A stretch of DNA of 50,161 bases, taken from Ahrensia sp. R2A130 (lineage in GTDB: Bacteria > Pseudomonadota > Alphaproteobacteria > Rhizobiales > Rhizobiaceae). The notes under the pieces were generated by a model. It did not search any database. It was given only the letters and a program-made list of their open reading frames with translations, and was not told the origin of the DNA. The position numbers were made by a program, and so were the translations under genes. The stretch's first letter is position 1; each line of letters begins with the position of its first letter. The DNA lies in contig NZ_AEEB01000042.1 of NCBI RefSeq assembly GCF_000179775.1, forward strand, positions 1-50,161. Direction: 5' to 3'. Positions 1 through 9,014 of this stretch are shown here, piece after piece.

Positions 1-442
1 GGACGGTTCAGCAGGCATCAAAGATCTCGCCACACGCATTGCGGAAATCGCAGATGCCGACATGGCGCAGTTCCAGACGCTTTACCCGGACGACATGCCA
101 CTCATGGGCAAGATCGAAACCATCGCCAAGCGCATCTATCGCGCCGACGAGGTGTTGGCCGACAAGAAGGTCCGCGATCAGCTGAAACAGTGGGAAGAGG
201 ATGGCTTCGGCCATCTGCCCGTCTGCATGGCGAAGACGCAATACAGCTTCTCCACCGACCCCAACCTGCGCGGCGCACCCACCGGCCATTCCGTGCCGGT
301 ACGCGAAGTTCGCCTCTCAGCAGGCGCAGGCTTCATCGTCGTCGTCTGCGGAGAAATCATGACCATGCCCGGCTTGCCACGTGTCCCATCATCAGAAACC
401 ATCATGCTCAATGATGAAGGGCTCATCGAAGGCCTGTTCTAG
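1..442 (+). CDS. fhs: Formate--tetrahydrofolate ligase, C-terminal part (truncated by window edge)
   Basis: The reading frame is open from base 2 to the TAG at 440-442, so only about the last 146 residues are present. The tail carries conserved Fhs features: a [10 protein letters not shown] helix, the phrase [11 protein letters not shown], the [17 protein letters not shown] segment and the MPGLPRVP motif close to the end. The enzyme makes 10-formyl-THF from formate, THF and ATP in the cytoplasm, feeding one-carbon metabolism. An ATG at 62 is internal and not the real start. The next gene (universal stress protein) begins 26 bases downstream on the same strand. Identification is strong from sequence recognition; the rest of the protein lies outside the window. 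Confidence 0.93.
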   Translation, partial: DGSAGIKDLATRIAEIADADMAQFQTLYPDDMPLMGKIETIAKRIYRADEVLADKKVRDQLKQWEEDGFGHLPVCMAKTQYSFSTDPNLRGAPTGHSVPVREVRLSAGAGFIVVVCGEIMTMPGLPRVPSSETIMLNDEGLIEGLF

Positions 443-468
443 GGAGCAGATGCAAGGAGATTACTCAG

Positions 469-1323
469 ATGATCCGGAAAATGCTGGTTCCTGTTCGAGG
501 CGACGGTAAGGGTGACAATGTGTTGGCCCATGCCGCAGCGCTCGCTAAGCGCTTCAATGCGCATGTCATGGTGACGCATTGTCGTCCCCGGGCGCAGGAC
601 ATGCTGCCTTATGGTGTTCCGATCCCGTCATTCTTGAAGAAACAGCTCGACGAACAAGCCGGCGTTCTGGCCGACCAAGTGGCAGGTAAACTGCATGCCG
701 ATTTTGATGCCCTGGCCGAAAGCTTCAATTTAACGGTCTCAGACACTCCGCAAAAGGGTAAAGCCACTGCAGCTTGGGTGGAAGAGTCCGGTCGACAGGT
801 TGAAATCATAAAACGACATGGGCGTCTCGCCGATCTCGTTTTGGTTCCTCAACCGGAAGCAAACGGTGTGTTGGGCGTCAACAGTTTGAAGGCTGCGCTG
901 TTTCACACAGGCCGGCCTGCGATGATCTGCCCGAACACTGGCAAAATGCCAACCGTGCTGGGCGATCATATCGTTATAGCGTGGAACGGTTCGACGGAGG
1001 CGGCTCGGGCGGTCGCTCTTAGCCTTGGTCTTCTGGAAGATGCTGCCGATGTCACCGTTTTGACTGGTGGTGAAGAAGCGCATGGAACAAGTGCCGATGA
1101 TCTGGCTGATTATCTCTCACTGCGCGGCATTGCGTCGAAAACCGAACGGTTCAAAGCTGCTGGAAATGTAGGGCAGCAACTGCTCGATAGAGCAGAGGCA
1201 GCCGGTGCCGATATGATGATCATGGGGGCGTACGGGGACAATTATCAAAAAGAGGTCGCGTTCGGCGGAAACACGCAAACAGTGGTCGATCACACAAAAA
1301 TACCGATTATCATGGCCCACTGA
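469..1323 (+). CDS. Universal stress protein, tandem UspA domains
   Basis: The 284-residue protein has two UspA-type alpha/beta domains. The first starts at residue 1 (KMLVPVRGDGKGDNVL) and the second near residue 165 (HIVIAWNGSTEAARAV). The C-terminal domain ends in GAYGDNYQKEVAFGG, close to the Usp nucleotide-binding signature G-2x-G-9x-G(S/T), although the final G(S/T) is GG here, so ATP binding is uncertain. Tandem Usp proteins are cytoplasmic and usually induced by starvation or stress. The gene follows fhs by 26 bases and precedes tctC by 100 bases. The latter gap holds a small GCCGC-gccaa-GCGGC hairpin around 1353-1367 and a strong GGAGGAG Shine-Dalgarno for tctC. Its physiological role cannot be told from sequence. 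Confidence 0.9.
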   Translation: MIRKMLVPVRGDGKGDNVLAHAAALAKRFNAHVMVTHCRPRAQDMLPYGVPIPSFLKKQLDEQAGVLADQVAGKLHADFDALAESFNLTVSDTPQKGKATAAWVEESGRQVEIIKRHGRLADLVLVPQPEANGVLGVNSLKAALFHTGRPAMICPNTGKMPTVLGDHIVIAWNGSTEAARAVALSLGLLEDAADVTVLTGGEEAHGTSADDLADYLSLRGIASKTERFKAAGNVGQQLLDRAEAAGADMMIMGAYGDNYQKEVAFGGNTQTVVDHTKIPIIMAH

Positions 1324-1423
1324 AGAGGCCCAGATAGCGAATACGATAATAACAGCCGCGCCAAGCGGCGGAAAACCGGGTCCGGAATACCTGGCCCGAA
1401 CTTCAACACGGAGGAGACTACCA

Positions 1424-2395
1424 ATGAAAATTACCAGAAGAGTTATGATGGGAATGGCCGGTGCAGCACTTGCAGCAAGCACCATATTCACCACCGCCGC
1501 TCACGCTTGGGAGCCGACAAAACCGATCGACTTCGTCATCATGGCCGGTGCTGGCGGCGGTGCTGACCAGATCGCCCGCTTCGTTCAGTCGGTGGCTGAA
1601 AAAGAGAAGCTAACGGTGCGGCCTCTCGTTCCGAACAACAAGGGTGGTGGCTCAGGCGCTGAAGCTCTGATCGCGCTGAACGGTGCCAGCGATCCGGATC
1701 ACACAATCCTGGTGACGTTGAACTCGTTCTTCACAACGCCAATGCGCCAGCAGAATCTTGGCATCGACATCCAGACTTTCACGCCTGTCGCCATGATGGG
1801 CGTCGATCCGTTCGTACTGTGGGTTCACAAGGACAGTGGCATCACAACGTTCGAGGCATGGCTTGAAAAGGTGAAGGCCGAGGACGGAAACTACATCATG
1901 GGCGGCACGGGTAAGGGTCAGGAAGACTCTATCGTCATCGCTTGGATGGAGAAAAACTACGGGGTGAAGATCAAGTATATCCCGTATAAAGGCGGTGGGG
2001 CTGTGGCCAAGGATCTTGCTGGTCAGCAGATTATGGCAAGCGTCAACAACCCTGCGGAAGCCAAAGGCTTCTTCGAGAATGGCGATGTTGTTCCGCTGAT
2101 TTCATTTTCTGACGAGCGAATGGAAAACCTGCCGGACGTCCGCACGGTGAAAGAGCTGGGTAAGGATTTCAGCTACTACAACCAGCGTGCAGTTGTAGGC
2201 GCCCCCGGCATGTCGGATGAGGCGGCCGCCTACTATCAGGGTCTTTTCCAAAAAATCTACGATACGCCGGAATGGCAGGGATACATGAAGTCGGAAAGCC
2301 TCTCGGCTCTGCCGATGGACCCTGACACCCAGCGTGAGTACTGGAAAACTCAGGTGACCAACCACGAAGAGCTTCTCAAAGCGATGGGCGAGTAA
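1424..2395 (+). CDS. tctC: Tripartite tricarboxylate transporter periplasmic binding protein (TctC family)
   Basis: The protein has 323 residues with an N-terminal signal peptide: basic KITRR, a hydrophobic stretch with many Ala, and likely cleavage after AAHA before WEPTKPID. The mature protein shows the TctC/Bug family pattern, a beta strand followed by a glycine-rich loop (VIMAGAGGGAD), and later IKYIPYKGGG, typical of the ligand-binding cleft. TctC proteins capture carboxylates such as citrate or other organic acids in the periplasm and deliver them to the TctA/TctB permease. GGAGGAG lies 8 bases before the ATG. tctB and tctA follow on the same strand, giving the usual C-B-A order. The substrate cannot be read from the sequence. 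Confidence 0.93.
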   Translation: MKITRRVMMGMAGAALAASTIFTTAAHAWEPTKPIDFVIMAGAGGGADQIARFVQSVAEKEKLTVRPLVPNNKGGGSGAEALIALNGASDPDHTILVTLNSFFTTPMRQQNLGIDIQTFTPVAMMGVDPFVLWVHKDSGITTFEAWLEKVKAEDGNYIMGGTGKGQEDSIVIAWMEKNYGVKIKYIPYKGGGAVAKDLAGQQIMASVNNPAEAKGFFENGDVVPLISFSDERMENLPDVRTVKELGKDFSYYNQRAVVGAPGMSDEAAAYYQGLFQKIYDTPEWQGYMKSESLSALPMDPDTQREYWKTQVTNHEELLKAMGE

Positions 2396-2438
2396 TCGTT
2401 CAACTGATTTGAAGCACTAGAACTATGGGAGGGCCGGC

Positions 2439-2942
2439 ATGCGTCGCGCAGAAATCATAACCGCGGGGTTGCTGGCCCTCTTTTCAATTTATCTGATGTG
2501 GAAGAGCGCCGAACTAGAGGTGGGCTACATTCCTGATGAAGGCCCCGGTGGAGGGGCTTGGCCGTTTTGGCTCGCCGGAATCATGCTCATCTGCACAATC
2601 ATCATCGGCTACAACGGCTACCGCGGTACTTCACCTCCATCACAATCAACCGAACCGCTTCTTGATGCTTACGGACGGAAGATGTTGCTGCTGGTCGGTG
2701 GCGGAATCATCGGTTTCGTTGGCCTTGTTCACATCATTTCCATGTACGGAGCGATGTTCGTTTTCCTAATTTATTATCTGCGTCTGTTGGGCCGCCACAG
2801 CTGGGCGCTGACGATGACGCTCGCAACGGCCATGCCGGTTATATTCTTCTTCTTCTTTGAAGCGCTGATGCGGATCACACTGCCTAAAGGCATGAAGTTC
2901 ACCGAGCCGCTGTTCAATTTTCTCAACACCATCATCTACTGA
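2439..2942 (+). CDS. tctB: Tripartite tricarboxylate transporter small membrane subunit (TctB family)
   Basis: A 167-residue hydrophobic protein with four predicted membrane segments (about residues 5-22, 40-57, 80-105 and 115-140), the topology expected for TctB. The GPGGGAWPFWLA segment near residue 36 is typical of the family. TctB is the small integral-membrane partner of TctA in a secondary, ion-coupled transporter. The start ATG is preceded by GGGAGGG. It lies 43 bases after tctC and 63 bases before tctA, consistent with one operon. Family assignment is firm from topology and position between tctC and tctA. Confidence 0.9.
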   Translation: MRRAEIITAGLLALFSIYLMWKSAELEVGYIPDEGPGGGAWPFWLAGIMLICTIIIGYNGYRGTSPPSQSTEPLLDAYGRKMLLLVGGGIIGFVGLVHIISMYGAMFVFLIYYLRLLGRHSWALTMTLATAMPVIFFFFFEALMRITLPKGMKFTEPLFNFLNTIIY

Positions 2943-3005
2943 CCGTCGGTGACAGGCTGATCGACCAGGAATAAATTACGACGGCGTTGGGAGGCGCTAT
3001 CCAGT

Positions 3006-4529
3006 ATGGAAATTTTGGGACTTCTGGCCGACGGCTTTCTGGTTGCTCTTCAGCCAACCAATCTTCTTCTCATAATCGTTGGTGTTACGCTCGGACTATT
3101 CATCGGTGCCATGCCCGGGCTTGGCTCCGTCAACGGTGTGGCCATCCTTCTGCCAATCACGTTTTTGGTCCCCCCCGCTTCCGCAATCATCTTTCTCGCC
3201 GCGATTTACTACGGCGCTATGTACGGAGGGGCGATCAGTTCAATCACTCTGGGCATTCCAGGGGCGTCTACCGCAGTGGCAACGACGTTCGATGGACGTC
3301 CTCTCGCGCTAAACGGGCGGGCAAGCCTTGCGCTCGTCACAGCTGCTATAGCTTCGTTTGTGGGCGGTACCGTCTCCATCATCCTGTTCACAGCATTTGC
3401 ACCGCCACTGGCGAGCGTTGCGCTCTCGTTTGGGCCACCGGAAATCTTCGCCCTGATGCTTCTCGCCTTTGCAACCTTTGTAGGGTTGGGCGGCGATGAC
3501 ATTCCCAAAACGATCTTCTCCATATGCATTGGTCTGGTCTTTGCGGCGGTCGGCTTTGACGAAATTTCGGGCGCACCCCGCCTTGTGTTCTTCGATATTT
3601 CCGGATTCCTGCACGGCGTCAATTTTCTGGTCTTGGCCATTGGTGTCTACGGTATCGGGGAGATGTTTTGGACCATCGATTCCACCCGCGGCAAAATCGA
3701 AACCCTCAACCCGAAGATGACATTTTCCGGCATCTTGGCAGACAGCAAAGAGGGTATGAAGCAGGGATGGATGGGCACCACGATTGGTTCCTTCCTTGGC
3801 TTTTTCGTAGGCATCTTGCCAGCAGCGGGCGCGACGCCCGGCTCTCTTATGTCTTACGGCGTGACCAAACTCGTATCAAAGAGATCCAAGGAATTTGGCA
3901 AGGGGCATCCCGGCGGTGTGGCTGCGCCTGAAGCTGCCAACAACTCGGCCTCCACAGGTTCGATGCTTCCAATGTTAACACTGGGAATACCCGGTTCCCC
4001 GACCACCGCCATCCTACTCGGCGGCATGGTCATATGGGGCCTTACACCGGGGCCGCGTCTGTTCACGGACCAGTCAGAGTTCGTTTGGGGGCTGATCGGC
4101 TCTTTTTACGTGTCGAACTTTTTTGCTCTCGTCATCAACTTGTCTTTTATTCCGCTCTTCATCTGGATGTTGCGGATGCCATTCACGATCATGGCGCCGG
4201 TCATCTTCATCCTCTCAGTGGTCGGAGGATACGCAGCAACACGCGACATGCACGATGTATGGCTGATGCTCGCATTTGGGTTCGGCGCATATTTCTTGCG
4301 CAAACTCGATTATCCGTTGGCACCTGCAGTTCTTGCCATTGTGCTGGGCCCGATCGCGGAGCCAACTCTCCGGCAATCGCTGCTTTTCTCGTCAGGTGAT
4401 CCCAGCATATTTTTCACCCGCCCTATCGCTGGACCGATTACGGTAATCGCGATTATCCTGATCCTGTTGCCGCTGGTAAAAGTTATTCTGGATCGGGTGC
4501 GCGGAGTTAAAGCTCCGGCAGATGCATGA
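3006..4529 (+). CDS. tctA: Tripartite tricarboxylate transporter large membrane subunit (TctA family)
   Basis: A 507-residue polytopic membrane protein with about 11-12 hydrophobic segments. It carries the two internally related TctA loops: GAMPGLGSVNGVAILLPITF near residue 34 and GILPAAGATPGSLMSYGVTK near residue 267, plus GIPGSPTTAILLGGM. TctA is the transport channel of the tripartite tricarboxylate transporter. The length matches the family norm of about 500. The stop codon overlaps the ATG of the following P-loop gene by 4 bases (ATGA), so the two are translationally coupled. That partner is not a usual member of tct operons. Confidence 0.94.
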   Translation: MEILGLLADGFLVALQPTNLLLIIVGVTLGLFIGAMPGLGSVNGVAILLPITFLVPPASAIIFLAAIYYGAMYGGAISSITLGIPGASTAVATTFDGRPLALNGRASLALVTAAIASFVGGTVSIILFTAFAPPLASVALSFGPPEIFALMLLAFATFVGLGGDDIPKTIFSICIGLVFAAVGFDEISGAPRLVFFDISGFLHGVNFLVLAIGVYGIGEMFWTIDSTRGKIETLNPKMTFSGILADSKEGMKQGWMGTTIGSFLGFFVGILPAAGATPGSLMSYGVTKLVSKRSKEFGKGHPGGVAAPEAANNSASTGSMLPMLTLGIPGSPTTAILLGGMVIWGLTPGPRLFTDQSEFVWGLIGSFYVSNFFALVINLSFIPLFIWMLRMPFTIMAPVIFILSVVGGYAATRDMHDVWLMLAFGFGAYFLRKLDYPLAPAVLAIVLGPIAEPTLRQSLLFSSGDPSIFFTRPIAGPITVIAIILILLPLVKVILDRVRGVKAPADA

Positions 4530-6256
4530 CGGTTAGCGGGCAATCAACGTCCAAGAGCACAACGATCGGGCCCTGGAACCCGGGCATTCGGTCCACCATT
4601 CCAACACGGCTGCTCCCCTTGTCGACCGTGTTTCGTGCCGAACACGTGGAGACCAATTTTGCGGAAGCTACGGAGCTTGCCGAGTTCAGCGGGCTCAAGG
4701 CGGAAGAAACTGTGGCATTTCGTTTGGAACGCCTTATCGTTCATGAGTTATTGGTTCGTGTTACCGCCGATCTCTCGGTTCCAGATGGCCCCGAATACGA
4801 ACAACTCGGCTTAAACCTGCGCGGCATGGTCAAACGTATCAACGAAAGATACGTCGCACCTCGCATCCAACAGTTGGCCACAGAACACGTCGACCGCATC
4901 GAAACGGCAAAGACCTTTATTGACTCAGAATTGCTTGCCCTTCGTGCGAACACCCCGCCGACTGCCTCTCAGACGCCCGAAAGCATTTTCGCCAAACTTG
5001 CCAAAACACTCCGAAAGAAACCCAAAGAAGCACAGGGTGGCCCAGAAAATTTCGAAGAGAAGCTTGCCCGTGCAAAACAGCGTTGGGAGTCGTTTTCCGA
5101 ACCTGATGAGGCGGCTTTCGGGCATGCCCTAATTCTCATCGTTGATGCGATTATGAGAACACAAGGAAGACTTCCCGCAGACACATCTATCGCGAGTCGC
5201 CTCGCGATTAACCGTGTCATAAACACGTATTGCAGCGAACGAATTGGACTGTTTCTCGACAAATGCGTCGCAGAGGCGGCCGCAGGTGAGGGGTATGAAA
5301 TACTGCCTGCGCAGACCAAACCAATCGTCATGAACGTTAAGGGAGCGTCAGCTTCAGGCAAAAGCACGATCCGACCACATCAGCGGGAACTGTCTCGGAA
5401 ACTGGGCATTTCATGGAGGCATTTTGCCCTGATTAGTCCGGACTATTGGCGCAAATATCTGCTCGATTACGAGACCTTGGGCGACGATTCAAAGTATGGT
5501 GCCATGCTCACCGGACATGAATTGGTCATCATAGATGCCAAGTTAGACCGGTACATGGCCTATAAAGCGGAGAGGGGAGACATGCCGCATTTGCTGATCG
5601 ACCGCTTTCGGTTCGACAGCTTTAGCAGCGGGACCACGGGTAGCAATCTTCTCACCCGCTTCGGGCATACTGTCTTCATGTTCTTCATGGTCACCCCGCC
5701 CGCAGAAACGGTAGAGCGTGCTTGGAAACGTGGACTTACGACCGGTCGCTTCAAAGCGGTTGATGATCTTCTAGACCACAACATTGAGGCCTACACAGGA
5801 ATGCCGGCTCTGTTCTTCGCTTGGGCGTTGTCGGACAAACGCGTGCATTACGAGTTCCTCGACAACGGCGTAGAAGAGAACGAACTTCCCCGCACAATCG
5901 CATGGGGATGGAATTCACATATGACAGTGCTCAACGTGCAGGGCCTGCTGGACATCGAGCGCTTCAGGAATGTGAATGTTGAGGCCCGAAGTCGGGAAGA
6001 GGTTTTTGCTGCGGAGGAATTGTCGGAGGAAGCGCAAATGAAGTTCCTGCTGCGCTGCTGCGAGAAACTGGATGATGTAAAATTTGTAGATCCGAACTTG
6101 GATACCACCGCTCTGCAAACGCATCTGCTCAAGCAAAGTGTCGAGGTCCAATGGAAAGAGACTGATGTGCATCTGAAACGACCCGTACATTTAAATGATA
6201 GAGAACTCGAAGCCGTGTTCCCGGATTGCCGTATTGGTTCACCGCGCGCGACCTGA
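4526..6256 (+). CDS. Zeta-toxin-like P-loop kinase/ATPase, probably frameshifted near the 3' end
   Basis: The frame gives 576 residues. Residues 1-265 are a mostly helical region that I do not recognise. Residues 273-281 are a Walker A loop (GASASGKST), followed by PDYWRKYLL, HELVIIDAKLDRYM, a LLIDRFRFDSF strand-loop and a FFMVTPPAETVERAW segment. This order resembles zeta-toxin/UDP-sugar kinase-type P-loop phosphotransferases. The start overlaps the tctA stop by 4 bases. Near 6227 the frame ends in RIGSPRAT, but the +2 frame from 6229 reads PYWFTARDLKPDFV and stays open to the TAG at 6391-6393, where the IS3 end begins. I infer a one-base loss plus possible truncation by the IS. The function is unknown; kinase-like activity is inferred only from the fold. 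Confidence 0.75.
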   Translation: MTVSGQSTSKSTTIGPWNPGIRSTIPTRLLPLSTVFRAEHVETNFAEATELAEFSGLKAEETVAFRLERLIVHELLVRVTADLSVPDGPEYEQLGLNLRGMVKRINERYVAPRIQQLATEHVDRIETAKTFIDSELLALRANTPPTASQTPESIFAKLAKTLRKKPKEAQGGPENFEEKLARAKQRWESFSEPDEAAFGHALILIVDAIMRTQGRLPADTSIASRLAINRVINTYCSERIGLFLDKCVAEAAAGEGYEILPAQTKPIVMNVKGASASGKSTIRPHQRELSRKLGISWRHFALISPDYWRKYLLDYETLGDDSKYGAMLTGHELVIIDAKLDRYMAYKAERGDMPHLLIDRFRFDSFSSGTTGSNLLTRFGHTVFMFFMVTPPAETVERAWKRGLTTGRFKAVDDLLDHNIEAYTGMPALFFAWALSDKRVHYEFLDNGVEENELPRTIAWGWNSHMTVLNVQGLLDIERFRNVNVEARSREEVFAAEELSEEAQMKFLLRCCEKLDDVKFVDPNLDTTALQTHLLKQSVEVQWKETDVHLKRPVHLNDRELEAVFPDCRIGSPRAT

Positions 6257-6393
6257 AACCCGACTTCGTTTCCGCGCTGCCAATTGATGACGGAAAAGCG
6301 ATGCGCTTCCACTATATTGACATCAAGGCAGAACCGCCGAGTTGCTCGAACTTTGTCCGTCGTCAGGGTTTTTTGAGTTCGATTGCAGCTTAG
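6229..6393 (+). pseudogene. Out-of-frame continuation of the zeta-toxin-like gene
   Basis: Past the apparent stop of the P-loop gene, another frame reads protein-like sequence for about 40 codons: PYWFTARDLKPDFV, SALPIDDGKAM, RFHYIDIKAEPPS. It ends at a TAG at 6391-6393 directly beside the IS3 terminus. This is best read as the original C-terminal tail separated from its gene by a one-base deletion near 6227. The last 20 codons may be junk introduced at the IS junction. Confidence 0.5.
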
Positions 6394-6428
6394 ATTAAGC
6401 GAGAGTTTGGCTCATCTGTTGGTTGGTT

Positions 6429-7531
6429 TTATGCGGCTTGATTGCGGTATTGCAAACGCCGCTGTTTAAACGTGTTTCGTTTGATCCTTTCGCGTTCGAT
6501 TAGAATGGTCTGGCCGCGTCCGAAGTAGACGTCGGCAGGCGTCAGGTTCCGCAGGCTCTCGTGGTAGCGGTGGTGATTGTAATGCTCGACGAAGCGCTCG
6601 ATGCTGGCATTGAGATCACCGGGCAGGAAGGTGTTCTCCAGCAGGATCCGGTTCTTGAGGGTCTAGTGCCACCATGCTGGAAGCATGTCTCCGACATGGT
6701 CGATCTTGCCCTGCGTCTGCGGATGATACGGCGCGCCACGAACGTGATCCATGTTCTGCGATCCCAGCCAATCAGCGAGTTCGCCGGAGACGTAACTGGC
6801 ACTGTTATCCGACAGAAGGCGCGGCTTATGACGAACAGCACCTTGATCGCAACCGGAAGCCTGTAGAGCCAGCTCCAGCGTGTCGGTCACATCGCTGGTC
6901 TTCATGGTGGTGCACAGCTTCCAAGCCACCACGTAGCGTGAGAAGCATGCCCTCGGGCTTGACCCGGGGGTCGTCGAGGATGGTCGATAGATAATACCAG
7001 CCCCAGCCGACGATCCCCGGATCAAGTCCGAGGACAAGCCTTGATGGTGGTGAAGTCCGTCTGCCACATCTGGTTGATGGCCGTGGTTTTGTCTCCCAAA
7101 ACATAGGGGAACTCATCGGCTGCCTTGATAACGACGAAGGCCGGACTGGTGATGAGATCGTGCGCCTTCAACAATCGATAGACGCTGGCTTCGGATATCG
7201 AGCGCGCAGGAACGCCACTGGTCCGAGTGACCAGCGCGAGGGTAGCGCTGGGTGTCTGTGAACCGACAGCCAGTTCACGTAGCGGTAGTTCCGGTTCATC
7301 GAGTGCCATATCGACGACCCGCTGCCGAACATCGTCGGGAATACGTTTCCAGACACGCAAAGGCTTTGGAGAACGGTCCTCCAGAGCCTCAGCCCCACCG
7401 GTCAGATACTTGTCGTACCAGCGATAGAACGTGGTGCGGGGACCGAGCCTATCGATGGTCTGCTTCGTCGGCAGATGGGACTGTTCAACCAATCTGATAA
7501 TCTCAAGCTTCTCGGATGCGCGATATCTCAT
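6429..7531 (-). pseudogene. IS3-family transposase OrfB (DDE integrase), multiply disrupted copy
   Basis: On the minus strand the product starts MRYRASEKLEIIRLVEQSHL and contains recognisable IS3 OrfB segments: TTFYRWYDKYLTGG, ISEASVYRLLKAHDL, NQMWQTDFTT (first catalytic Asp), GWGWYYLSTILDD, LLSDNSASYV (second Asp), HVRGAPYHPQTQGKI and HYNHHRYHESLR. The reading is broken by frameshifts, a stop at 6663-6665 and at least five short insertions. The third catalytic acid, expected in GKIER, is replaced at an insertion (GKID). The gene is dead. Confidence 0.82.
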
Positions 7532-7559
7532 TCGATCATCGGCCTTGTGCTCGAACCCG

Positions 7560-7978
7560 TGGCGCACTGGCGGCCTCTATCCCCATCCGCGATCATGCTT
7601 TTTTTGAGAAGGCGAAGCTCCAACGTCTGCTCGGCCACGACTTCCTTCAGATCGCGCGCCTCACGTCGCAGACCCTGAACTTCGCCCGTATTGGCTTCGT
7701 GTGCGGTGTCGCCAGCCAGACGCTTCTTGCCTGCCTCAAGGAACTCCTTCGACCAGCTGTAATGCTGGCTCTGGGCGATGCCTTCCTGACGACAAAGCTC
7801 GGCATTCGACCATTGCCCTCGGACCAATGGCGGACAAGGTCTCATTGTCCTCGCCGCGCAGCCCCGCCAGCACGATCCTGATCTTGTCCTCGGATGAATA
7901 CCGCTTGCGCGTCTTACGGCGGATATCCTTCACCGTGCGATCTGCCGCATCGGTATGGCGTTCGGGTGTATGTTTCAT
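7560..7978 (-). pseudogene. IS3-family transposase OrfA, frameshifted
   Basis: The minus strand begins MKHTPERHTDAADRTV and continues KDIRRKTRKRYSSEDKIRIV, the helix-turn-helix start of an IS3 OrfA. The frame is broken near 7805-7850 by a short insertion rich in hairpins. Past it, in another frame, the expected NAELCRQEGIAQSQHYSWSK, KEFLEAGKKRLAGDTA and the LELRLLKKSMIADGD leucine-zipper region appear. It cannot make an intact protein. Confidence 0.8.
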
Positions 7979-8065
7979 TCTTCACTCCTGGTCGGTGAAG
8001 ATGAGCCCAAAACACTCCCTTAAACAATCAGCCTATTTGATCCCATTTGCGCTGACGGGGGCCAA

Positions 8066-8550
8066 GCACCATCATGAAGACCAGCGATGTGACCGACACG
8101 CTGGAGCTGGCTCTACAGGCTTCCGGTTGCGATCAAGGTGCTGTTCGTCATAAGCCGCGCCTTCTGTCGGATAACAGTGCCAGTTACGTCTCCGGCGAAC
8201 TCGCAGATTGGCTGGGATCGCAGAACATGGATCATGTTCGTGGCGCTCCGTATCATCCACAAACGCAGGGCAAGATCGACCATGTCGGAGACATGCTTCC
8301 AGCATGATGGCATCAGACCCTGAAGAACCGCATCCTGTTGGAGAACACCTTCCTGCCCGGTGACCTCAATGCCAGCATCGAGCGCTTCGTCGAGCATTAC
8401 AATCACCACCGTTACCACGAGAGCCTGCGGAACATGACACCTGCCGACGTCTACTTCGGACGCGGCCAGACCATTCTACTCGAACGCGAAAGGATCAAAC
8501 TAAACACGTTTAAACAGCGGCGTTTGCAATACCGCAACCAAGCCGCCTAA
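8066..8550 (+). pseudogene. IS3-family OrfB 3' half, inverted second copy
   Basis: From 8074 the plus strand encodes MKTSDVTDTLELALQASG, then LLSDNSASYV and HPQTQGKID followed by HVGDMLPA and a TGA. The frame then resumes as WHQTLKNRILLENTFLPG through HYNHHRYHESLRNMTPADVY to the TAA at 8548-8550. It duplicates 6429-6935 in inverted orientation and shares the same internal insertion, so the insertion predates the duplication. Confidence 0.8.
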
Positions 8551-8709
8551 AATCAACAAACAGATGAGCCAAGCTCTCGCAACGAATGATTCCGCCCGGA
8601 TTCAGGAGCAATTTGAAGCGCAGAAACGCACCTGAATCCGAGGATTACAATTCTATCGGTTCAGCTTCCGTTCTTAGTGCATTATGGGTCAGACTATTTG
8701 ACTAGAGAA

Positions 8710-8835
8710 TCAACACACGCTGTTCTGTTGGTAGCTGATAACGGGCAATCGGCCTGTCCGCTCGCCCTGCGCTAACCGGACGCCCGCTTCTCGCAGTTTC
8801 GCAATGATCTGCTCGGGTGTTTTCTTCTTGATCAT
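8710..8835 (-). pseudogene. Second IS3-type OrfA N-terminal remnant
   Basis: The minus strand from the ATG at 8833-8835 encodes MIKKKTPEQIIAKLREAGVR then LAQGERTGRLPV and a stop. The first 24 residues match the opening helices of a different IS3 OrfA group (pattern K-K-x-T/S-P-E-Q-I-I-A-K-L-R-E-A-E-V). After LAQGE the frame is lost. It is only a 41-codon scrap beside the larger IS3 relic. Confidence 0.6.
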
Positions 8836-9014
8836 TCTGCGCTCCTCTCAAGCTGAGAATAACCGAAATCGTCAATCTCAAAACGGTGCGCTTTTCTTGG
8901 AGACAGACCAGTCGCCCTGCGCTTGGATACAGCCACACCTCCTTTCCAACGGAAGCAAACGCCATTCTTGAGGTGTGAGCTCCTCAAATAACGATGTCGA
9001 ACGGGTCGGCATCA

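Larger units (their letters stand above)
6399..8580. mobile_element. Decayed and rearranged IS3-family element with an inverted partial duplication
   Basis: The left terminus reads GCGAGAGTTTGGCTCATCTGTT and the right terminus is its inverted, near-identical copy, so both ends are the same (orfB-side) end of one IS type. Between them, on the minus strand, lie broken orfA and orfB genes. From about 8066 to 8580 a second copy of the orfB 3' half lies in the opposite orientation. The two orfB halves (about 510 bp) are almost identical in both base sequence and an internal insertion. A true orfA-side terminus was not found. The element interrupts the tail of the zeta-toxin-like gene. Confidence 0.8.
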
